Below are positions 1-6,853 of a DNA stretch of 64,000 bases, piece after piece. The notes under the pieces were generated by a model, which had not been told where the DNA came from, made no database searches, and was given only the letters and a program-made list of their open reading frames with translations. This DNA is from Bog-756 sp963812525 (GTDB taxonomy: Bacteria; Actinomycetota; Acidimicrobiia; Acidimicrobiales; RAAP-2). The position numbers and the translations under genes were made by a program. The DNA lies in contig CAWEVL010000012.1 of NCBI GenBank assembly GCA_963812525.1, forward strand, positions 248,001-312,000. The letters are read 5' to 3'. Numbering within the stretch: the stretch's first letter is position 1; each line of letters opens with the position of its first letter.

Positions 1-102
1 AGCGCCACCCGGTCGACATCGAACACCAACTCGGCCCGGCCCCGAGTTGCCCTTCAGCCCGACTTGCGGGCCCGGCTCCGTAGGCGCCCGCGCGTGGCCT
101 GG

Positions 103-1890
103 TCAAGGATCACCTTGCGCAGCCGGACGGACGTCGGGGGTGACCTCCACGCACTCGTCGTCGGTGATGAATTCGAGGGCCTGCTCCAACGAGAGGAGGA
201 GCGGGGGAGTGAGGCGGATGGCCTCGTCGGCGGCGGCGGAGCGGATATTGGTCTGCTTCTTCTCCTTGGTCGGGTTGACGTCCATCTCCTCGTCCCGGGC
301 GTTCTCCCCGACCACCATGCCCTCGTAGACCTCGGTGCCCGGACCGACCAGCAGGATGCCCCGCTCCTGCAGGCTCATCAGGGTGTACCCGGTGGTCATA
401 CCCCGGCGGTCGGCCACCATCGACCCGTTGCGCTTGGTCTTGAGCTCGCCGTGCCACGGCTCCCACCCGTCGAAGACGTGATGGAGCATGCCGGTGCCGC
501 GGGTCTCGGTCATGAACTCGGTCCGGAAACCGACCAGGCCCCGGGCCGGCACCCGGTAGTCCATCCGGACCCATCCGGTGCCGTGGTTGACCATCTCGAT
601 CAGCGTCCCCTTGCGCAGGGCCATGAGCTGGGTGACCACCCCCAGGTAGTCGTCGGGCACATCGATGGCCACCCGCTCCATGGGCTCGTGGAGCCTGCCC
701 TCGATCTCGCGGGTCACCACCTGGGGTTTGCCCACGGTGAGCTCGAACCCCTCCCGCCGCATGGTCTCCACCAGCACGGCCAGCTGGAGCTCGCCCCGGC
801 CCTGGACCTCCCAGGTGTCCGGGCGCTCGGTGGGCAGGACCCGCAGGGAGACGTTGCCCACCAGTTCGGCATCGAGGCGGTTGAGGATCTGGCGAGCGGT
901 CAGCTTGGACCCGCCGGCCCCCGCCAGCGGCGAGGTGTTGATCCCGATGGTCATGGCCAGGCTGGGCTCGTCGACGGTGATCACGGGCAGGGGCCGGGGG
1001 TCGTCGGGGTCGGCCAGGGTCTCGCCGATGGTGATCTCGGCCATGCCGGCCACGGCGGCGATCTCTCCCGGGCCGGCCTCGGCGGCGTCCACCCGGTCGA
1101 GGGCGTCGGTGATGTAGAGCTCGGTGATCCTGGTGCGTTCGATGGTGCCGTCGATCTTGCACCACGCCACCGTCGACCCCTTGCGCAGGGTGCCGTTGTG
1201 GACCCGGCAGATGGCCAGCCGGCCCAGGTAGGGCGAGGCGTCGAGGTTGGACACGATGGCCTGCAGCGGCGTCTCCGGATCGAAGTGGGGCGCCGGGATC
1301 CGGTCCACGATGGCGCCGAACAGCGGCTCGAGGTCGGTGCCCTCCACGCCCTGCTCGGTGGCGGCCCACCCGGCCCGGGCGTTGGAGTAGAGGATGGGGA
1401 AGTCGATCTGGTGCTCGTCGGCGTCGAGGTCCAAGAAGAGCTCCTCCACCTCGTGGACCACCTCGTCGATGCGGGCATCCGGTCGGTCCACCTTGTTGAT
1501 GACCACCACCACGGGCAGCCGGGCCTGGAGGGCCTTGCGGAGCACGAACCGGGTCTGGGGCAGGGGTCCCTCCGAGGCGTCGACCAGGAGGAGGACGCCG
1601 TCCACCATGGTCAGCCCCCGCTCCACCTCCCCGCCGAAGTCGGCGTGGCCGGGGGTGTCGATGATGTTGATCTTGACCCCGTTGTGGAGGACGGCGGTGT
1701 TCTTGGCCAGGATGGTGATGCCCTTCTCCCGCTCCAGGTCGCCCGAGTCCATGACCCGCTCGTTGACCGACTGGTTGTCCCGGAAGGCCCCTGACTGCCA
1801 GAGCATGGCGTCGACCAGGGTGGTCTTCCCGTGGTCGACGTGGGCCACGATGGCCACGTTGCGGATGTCGTCTCGGGTCTGCAAAGGCAT
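103..1890 (-). CDS. typA: Ribosome-associated GTPase BipA/TypA
   Basis: Translational GTPase of the EF-G/LepA superfamily that binds the ribosome and helps assembly and stress adaptation. The 595-residue product is near the usual 605-615. The G domain is at the N-terminus: the P-loop AHVDHGKTT lies near residue 16, the switch region has EREKGITI, then DTPGHADFGGEVER and NKVDRPDAR. EF-G-like domains follow, and the BipA-specific C-terminal part includes FRTEFMTETRGTGMLHHVFD. The ATG start fits the family N-terminus (MPLQTRDDIRNVAIVAHVDH). The frame is intact, unlike many genes further right. An array of four 14-bp direct repeats lies 78-133 bp upstream of the start. The remaining 102 bases to the left edge hold nothing recognisable. 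Confidence 0.97.
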   Translation of the reverse strand: MPLQTRDDIRNVAIVAHVDHGKTTLVDAMLWQSGAFRDNQSVNERVMDSGDLEREKGITILAKNTAVLHNGVKINIIDTPGHADFGGEVERGLTMVDGVLLLVDASEGPLPQTRFVLRKALQARLPVVVVINKVDRPDARIDEVVHEVEELFLDLDADEHQIDFPILYSNARAGWAATEQGVEGTDLEPLFGAIVDRIPAPHFDPETPLQAIVSNLDASPYLGRLAICRVHNGTLRKGSTVAWCKIDGTIERTRITELYITDALDRVDAAEAGPGEIAAVAGMAEITIGETLADPDDPRPLPVITVDEPSLAMTIGINTSPLAGAGGSKLTARQILNRLDAELVGNVSLRVLPTERPDTWEVQGRGELQLAVLVETMRREGFELTVGKPQVVTREIEGRLHEPMERVAIDVPDDYLGVVTQLMALRKGTLIEMVNHGTGWVRMDYRVPARGLVGFRTEFMTETRGTGMLHHVFDGWEPWHGELKTKRNGSMVADRRGMTTGYTLMSLQERGILLVGPGTEVYEGMVVGENARDEEMDVNPTKEKKQTNIRSAAADEAIRLTPPLLLSLEQALEFITDDECVEVTPDVRPAAQGDP

Positions 1891-1967
1891 AAGGGGAGAA
1901 GGCTACCCGTCGGCAGCCGCTGTCCGGACGCCACCAGCGGTGTCGTCGTCCGAGCGGCCACCTCCCG

Positions 1968-2023
1968 GCGGCCACCCCGGAGCAGTCCACCCCGAGCAGT
2001 CACCCCCGAGCGGTCACCCCCGG
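1968..2023. repeat. Four 14-bp direct repeats upstream of typA
   Basis: Four contiguous imperfect copies of a 14-bp unit, consensus GCRGTCACCCCCGA, at 1968-1981, 1982-1995, 1996-2009 and 2010-2023. They sit between the end of the Fn3 pilin gene and the start of typA (both on the minus strand), 78-133 bp upstream of the typA ATG. This could be a small minisatellite or an array of regulator-binding sites for typA. Nothing in the sequence decides between these. Confidence 0.7.
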
Positions 2024-2078
2024 CCGCCGTGCCGCGTCGGGACGCTCCGGTCCCATCTTGCTCGAGTGCGCCAGGGGG

Positions 2079-3520
2079 CTACCCGGTGACCGCCGGGCTG
2101 GAGGCGGCCGACTGGCCACTGGTCCCGGCACCATTGGTGGCGGTCACCGTGAAGGTGTAGCTCTTGGTGTTGCTCAGTCCGTTGAAGATCCCGCTGGTGC
2201 CCCCGAAGCTCTGGGTCGTCTGGGCCACCCCGGCGATGTAGTCGGTGACGGTGTAGCCGGTGATGGCCGACCCGTTGGCCGCCGGCGCCGTCCAGCTGAC
2301 GTTGGCCTGGGTCGCGTTCCTCGTCGAGGCGGTCATCCCGGTCGGTGTGCCCGGCGGGGTGGCCGGGGTGACCGAGTTGGAGGCCGTCGACTGGGTACCC
2401 GTCCCGACACCGTTGGTGGCCGACACCTTGAAGGTGTACGCCGTTCCGAGACTCAGCCCGGTGATGGTGGTGGAGGTGACGCTGGGTCCGGCCAGGCTGG
2501 AGTAGGTGCACGCGGGGCACGCGGGGCTCGGGGTGACGGTGTAGCCGGTGATGGCCGACCCGTTGTTGGACGGATCGGTCCAGGTGAGTGTCACCGTTCC
2601 GTTGCTGTTGGTGCTGGCCGAGACGCCGGTGGGCGCCCCGGGCGACGTGGCCGGGGTGACCGAGTTGGAGGCCCCGGACTGCGGACCGGTACCCACTCCG
2701 TTGATGGCGGCCACCGTGAACGTGTAGGGCGAACCGTTGGTCAGCAGGGTCGCCGTCTCGGTGGTGGCCGTCGAGATGAAGGTCTGGGTCGCCTGGGCCG
2801 TGGTGCCGTTGAGGTACGGCGTGACGGCGTACCCGATGATGTTCGAGCCGTTGGTCACGCCCGGGGCGGTCCAGGTGAGCGAGGCCGAGGCGTTGCCCCG
2901 GGTTGCCGTGCCGATGGTGGGCGCCCCGGGCACGTTGGGTGCGACCACTGAGTTGGAGGCGGACGATGCCGCCCCGGTGCCCACCCCATTGGTGGCCGTC
3001 ACCGTGAACGAGTAGGTGCCGCCCGGCGTGACGCCGGAGACGGTGGCCGAGGTCAGCGAGGCCCCGTTCAGGCTGGAGTAGGTGCAGGACCCACAGGCCG
3101 GGCTCGGGACCAGTGTGTAGCCGGTGATGGGCGAGCCGTTGTTGGCCGGGTCGGTCCAGCTCACGGTGATCGAGCCGTTCTGGTTGGTGCTGGCCGAGGC
3201 GTTGGTGGGCGCGTTCGGCACATCGGGCGCGATCACCGCGTTGGAGGCGACCGACGGATTCGACGTGCCCACGCCGTTGGTGGCCGTCACCGTGAAGTTG
3301 TACCAGCTCCGCCGGGTCAGGCCGGAGACGGTGACGGAGGTGACGCCGGACCCGGAGAGGTTGGTGTAGGTGCAACTGGTGCAGTTGGGACTGGCCGAGA
3401 CCGAGTACCCGGTGATGGCCGACCCGTTGTTGGCCTGAGGGTCGGTCCAGCTCACCGTGACCGTGCCGTTCGGGTTGGAGACGGCGGTGACGTTGGTCGG
3501 CACCGAGGGTGCGGTCATCG
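2079..3520 (-). repeat. Five tandem fibronectin III modules
   Basis: Five consecutive Fn3 modules of about 92 residues in the 3' third of the pilin-like gene. Each begins with a Pro-rich linker (for example PSVPTNVTAVS or SPGAPTGVSAS). Each carries a Trp in the B strand (VSWTDP, LTWTAP), the NGSxITGYxV motif, and ends YxFTVTATNGVGT. DNA identity between modules is high enough to see by eye (the coding repeats of NGSAITGY and TNGVGTG), which suggests fairly recent duplication and possible copy-number variation. Confidence 0.85.
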
Positions 3521-5924
3521 TCGGGAAGTTGGGGAGACCGCCGGGGGAGGCCGAGCAGTACTGGGTGAGGGCCGGACCGTCCTGGATGACCCCGCCGACG
3601 GTCTGCTGGTACACGCCGGCCAGGGGCGGGCAGGTGCTGACCGCGCTGCCTCCCGAGGTGGAGGCGACACCGGCAAGGACCCACGACGGGGTCGAGGGCA
3701 CCAGGTAGCTGGGCGGCGAGATGAAGTCGAGGAGGGGGTCCCAGGTGTAGTGCTTCAGGTACCCGGTGGACAGAGAGGCTCCGCTGAACGTCCCGATCGG
3801 GCCGCGGGCGAACTGCTGGATCGATCCGTAGACCAGGAGCGGGCCCTCGGTGCTCCCGTCGTTGTAGTTGTTGACCACGAACGACTGGGTCAGCGCCAGC
3901 ACGGCGGCGTCGATGGTGACGCCGTTGGTGCCGTCAGAGGGATCGCAGGTCGGCGCGGGGTTGGCGCTGCAGAAGGGCTCGATGATCGGGGAGCCGCCCT
4001 GGGTGCTGGCGGCGATCTCCGGCCGGTTCACCTCCACGTAGTTGTTGGCGATGAGGCCCAGGGCGTCGTTGGGCTTGACGGCGTTGTACGGGCAGAAGCC
4101 CTGGGACGGCGCGCTGAGGCCGCTCTGGCCGATGGTCCAGGCACAGTCGGCGTAGGTGATGTTCCCTTCGATGATGACATTGTTGGCCGTACCGATGGTC
4201 AACTGGCCGGACAGCGAGCCGTAGACGAAGGCGTCCCCTTCGGCGTCGGGCGCACTGGTCTGGCCGTAGTAGCAGGCCGAGCAGCCGCCGGCCGTCACCT
4301 GGGCGTCCGGCCCGTAGCTCGTCGACGGGCTGAGGTTGTTGGTCTGGCCGAGGTTGCCCTGCGACGAGGTGGTGTTGTTGCCGCCGGAGTAGACGGCGGT
4401 GAAGGCCCCGGTGCCCTGGGCCGACTCGGTGAAGCTGCCGCCGCTCCCGCAGGTGGCAGTGGACGTATAGGTCGGCGGGGTGGTGGCCGGGGTGACGGCC
4501 ACCGGCGTGCTCAGCGGCTGGGCCGTGCAGGTGCCGATGGTGCTCGTGGTGGTCACGCCGCCGGTCTTGGTGGTCTGCTTGAACGCCACCGTGGCGCCGC
4601 TGTCCAGCTGGCTCGAGCCCGAGGTGACGGTGGCGGTGAGGACGACGCCCTTCCCGGGCAGGGGAGCTGCCGGGTTGGAGGTCAGGTTGGTCACGCTGTT
4701 GTAGGTGGGGTCGTCGAACGGGTTGGACCAGCTCTGGGTCTGGGCGCCGGTGGCGTTCTGGACGAAGACCACCCCGTTGGGTGGGATCGGCGCGGTGCCG
4801 TTGTTGGGGCAGCTGTTCACGTTGCTGGCGATGTTGTTGGTGTCCCAGGGGTAGGTGGTGCCGTTGACCGTCTTGGTGCCCTCCGGGGTGTCGGGGCTGA
4901 CCACCGTCATCTGCCCGTTGCCGCTGGCATCGGTGGACAGGTGGATCTGAGTCGGTCCGGAGTAGAGGCACCCGTTCTGGCTGGCGATGGTGCCGAGCTG
5001 GGTGTCGTTGGCCGGGGGCTGCTCGATGGCGTGGTTGTCGGAGCTGTTGACGGTGTCGTACACCGAGACGTCGGCGTTGGCCGCCGCGCAGTTGCTGTGG
5101 TTCCCGTTCATCCCACGATTGGCGCCGCTGTCGACGAACAGGCAGTTGGGGTCGGCCGTGGTGACCGGGGACGGAGCGGTGGCGGTGCCAAAGGCCGGGG
5201 ACGGGCTCACGAAGACCGAGTCGTTGGTGTACACCGGGCCGAACAGGTAGTCGTTGGGACCGAAGTACACCGGACCGCAGCTGACGCCCCCGGCTCCGAT
5301 GTTGTAGTTGAGCTTCCAGTTGTAATTGCAGGTCGAGTAGTCGCCATTGCCGCTGTAGGACTCGTAGTTGGACCACCAGACGTTCTCGAGGAAGCCGTTG
5401 CTCGGGGTGACGTTGATCGTCTCCTGGTCGAACAGGTAGTTGTTCTGGGCACTGGGGTCGTAGGCCGCTCCGACCACCTGCACGGACAGACTGGTGAGGG
5501 CGTTGGTGTTGGGATCGAAGGACGGCTGGGGGTTGCCGAACGAGTAGTACTCGAGGTCGGAGCCCGAGCTGTTCGATCCGTTGACGACGTTCCACTTCCC
5601 GTAGTCGATCCCGCTGCAGGTGCCCGAGCCGTTGGTGTTGGTGTTGCACTGGGCCAGGCTGGGGTTGGCGTTCACGGCGGTCAGGTAGGCGTTCTGGCCC
5701 GCCTCCAGGGCCCGGTGGGCGTAGATCTCGACGGCCTTGGCCTGGAAGAGGGGATTGGAGGTGACGACGGTCTGGACGATCACCGCGCCGACCAGTGAGG
5801 CCAGCACCGAGAAGGCCACGACGGCGATGATGCCGGTCTGTCCGAGGTCGGTGGCGGTACCCTTCCGCCGTCGGATGGCGCGGAGCCAGCGATGTCGGAG
5901 CGAGAGTTTCTGGGAAGTGGCCAT
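2079..5924 (-). CDS. PilX-like minor pilin with five Fn3 domains
   Basis: Predicted surface or pilus-associated protein of 1281 residues. The chosen ATG follows AGGGGCAAC by 5 nt and gives a short basic leader (LRHRWLRAIRRRKG), then one hydrophobic helix (GIIAVVAFSVLASLVGAVIV), as in PilX-type pilins. An in-frame start at 6311 would run through the upstream gene in a shadow frame and is rejected. The middle (residues about 50-800) is Asn/Ser/Thr/Gly-rich with paired cysteines and a bacterial Ig-like stretch near residues 410-500. The last 480 residues are five tandem fibronectin type III modules, each with the SW-TDP/TAP...NGSxITGY pattern. It is the last gene of a three-gene minor-pilin operon, 11 bp after the PilW-like gene. 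An adhesive pilus-tip role is inferred. Frame intact over 3.8 kb. Confidence 0.85.
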   Translation of the reverse strand: MATSQKLSLRHRWLRAIRRRKGTATDLGQTGIIAVVAFSVLASLVGAVIVQTVVTSNPLFQAKAVEIYAHRALEAGQNAYLTAVNANPSLAQCNTNTNGSGTCSGIDYGKWNVVNGSNSSGSDLEYYSFGNPQPSFDPNTNALTSLSVQVVGAAYDPSAQNNYLFDQETINVTPSNGFLENVWWSNYESYSGNGDYSTCNYNWKLNYNIGAGGVSCGPVYFGPNDYLFGPVYTNDSVFVSPSPAFGTATAPSPVTTADPNCLFVDSGANRGMNGNHSNCAAANADVSVYDTVNSSDNHAIEQPPANDTQLGTIASQNGCLYSGPTQIHLSTDASGNGQMTVVSPDTPEGTKTVNGTTYPWDTNNIASNVNSCPNNGTAPIPPNGVVFVQNATGAQTQSWSNPFDDPTYNSVTNLTSNPAAPLPGKGVVLTATVTSGSSQLDSGATVAFKQTTKTGGVTTTSTIGTCTAQPLSTPVAVTPATTPPTYTSTATCGSGGSFTESAQGTGAFTAVYSGGNNTTSSQGNLGQTNNLSPSTSYGPDAQVTAGGCSACYYGQTSAPDAEGDAFVYGSLSGQLTIGTANNVIIEGNITYADCAWTIGQSGLSAPSQGFCPYNAVKPNDALGLIANNYVEVNRPEIAASTQGGSPIIEPFCSANPAPTCDPSDGTNGVTIDAAVLALTQSFVVNNYNDGSTEGPLLVYGSIQQFARGPIGTFSGASLSTGYLKHYTWDPLLDFISPPSYLVPSTPSWVLAGVASTSGGSAVSTCPPLAGVYQQTVGGVIQDGPALTQYCSASPGGLPNFPTMTAPSVPTNVTAVSNPNGTVTVSWTDPQANNGSAITGYSVSASPNCTSCTYTNLSGSGVTSVTVSGLTRRSWYNFTVTATNGVGTSNPSVASNAVIAPDVPNAPTNASASTNQNGSITVSWTDPANNGSPITGYTLVPSPACGSCTYSSLNGASLTSATVSGVTPGGTYSFTVTATNGVGTGAASSASNSVVAPNVPGAPTIGTATRGNASASLTWTAPGVTNGSNIIGYAVTPYLNGTTAQATQTFISTATTETATLLTNGSPYTFTVAAINGVGTGPQSGASNSVTPATSPGAPTGVSASTNSNGTVTLTWTDPSNNGSAITGYTVTPSPACPACTYSSLAGPSVTSTTITGLSLGTAYTFKVSATNGVGTGTQSTASNSVTPATPPGTPTGMTASTRNATQANVSWTAPAANGSAITGYTVTDYIAGVAQTTQSFGGTSGIFNGLSNTKSYTFTVTATNGAGTSGQSAASSPAVTG

Positions 5925-5935
5925 GTCAGTTGCCC

Positions 5936-6853
5936 CTATGAGCCGGTGTACTGGTACGGATAGGTGGAGGCACCGGGGCTCTCGGCGTACCGGTACACGA
6001 TGGTCTGCTCGTCGACGGTGCCGTTGGTGCCGGCGCCCTTCCGGGCCACCATGAGCTCCACCCCGACGCTCTGGATGAAGTCGGCCGGACACGTCGCCGG
6101 GGTGGTCCCGGTGCAGGTGAGGCCGCTCTGGACTTGGGCGGTGGTCAGGTTGGAGCCGGTCCCGCCGGGGGTGAAGATGTTGTAGGTGAAGATCGGCTGG
6201 GTGGGTGCGCTGGTCGGCGGCAGGGCCGGGTTGTTGACCACGCCGAGCACGTTGACCAGCAGTCGGGGGGCGCTGGTGTAGGTGCACCCCGTTCCACCGG
6301 CGATCGGGCACTGGGACACGCCGGCCACGATGTCGGGCAGGTACTGCTTGACCTGGAAGCTGCAGAGGCTGGTGAGGGAACAGGTGGTCGCCGTGGTCAC
6401 CGGGTTGCCGTTGGCATCGACCTCCTGGGCCACGATCTTGGCCGGACCCCCCGTGGTGCCGGCGGAGGTGACGTTGCTGTAGGCCGTCCCGATGTCGGAG
6501 TAGAAGGTCAGGGCGAAATTGCCTACCGAGGCGAAGCCGGGTTGGAGCACGCCGCCGGTGACGGGTCCGGGCTCCTTCTCGGCGCGCAGCAGGTTCTGCA
6601 GCGGGCCGAGGGCCGGGAGGGCCTGGTCGTACTCCTGGTACTGGGCGGTGACGCCGTTGCTCACCGTGTTCAGCATGTCCATGGTGATCACCACGGCGGT
6701 GAGGAGCACGAGGAGCAGCGTGGAGGCGATCATCAGCTCGACCAGCGTCATCCCGGAGTCGTCCACCGACCGGCGCCGCCGTTCGAGCGCCGCCCGGGCG
6801 GAGAGGCGTCGGCCGGGACGGCCGTCGAGCCGGGGATGGGAACCGGTGCTCAT
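5936..6853 (-). CDS. PilW/GspJ-like prepilin
   Basis: Minor prepilin of 305 residues. A 34-residue basic leader precedes the type III signal: cleavage is expected after Gly in DDSG|MTLVELMIAS, with Glu at +5 of the mature protein as required by PilD/GspO prepilin peptidases. A hydrophobic helix follows (TLLLVLLTAVVITMDML). The rest is a Thr/Gly-rich globular head with several Cys. The ATG overlaps the TGA of the upstream PilV-like gene (ATGA, 6850-6853), so the two are translationally coupled. The PilX-like gene follows 11 bp downstream. No assembly ATPase, platform protein or peptidase is in the window, so that machinery must be encoded elsewhere. Confidence 0.88.
   Translation of the reverse strand: MSTGSHPRLDGRPGRRLSARAALERRRRSVDDSGMTLVELMIASTLLLVLLTAVVITMDMLNTVSNGVTAQYQEYDQALPALGPLQNLLRAEKEPGPVTGGVLQPGFASVGNFALTFYSDIGTAYSNVTSAGTTGGPAKIVAQEVDANGNPVTTATTCSLTSLCSFQVKQYLPDIVAGVSQCPIAGGTGCTYTSAPRLLVNVLGVVNNPALPPTSAPTQPIFTYNIFTPGGTGSNLTTAQVQSGLTCTGTTPATCPADFIQSVGVELMVARKGAGTNGTVDEQTIVYRYAESPGASTYPYQYTGS

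Noticed and set aside
64..1794. Long + strand open frame opposite typA
   Set aside because: Mirror frame of a high-GC gene; composition is Gly/His/Asp/Val-rich with no family motif, while the minus strand is a complete TypA.
3750..5798. 682-codon + strand frame opposite the Fn3 pilin
   Set aside because: Gly/Val/Arg-rich shadow of a real gene with clear domains on the minus strand.
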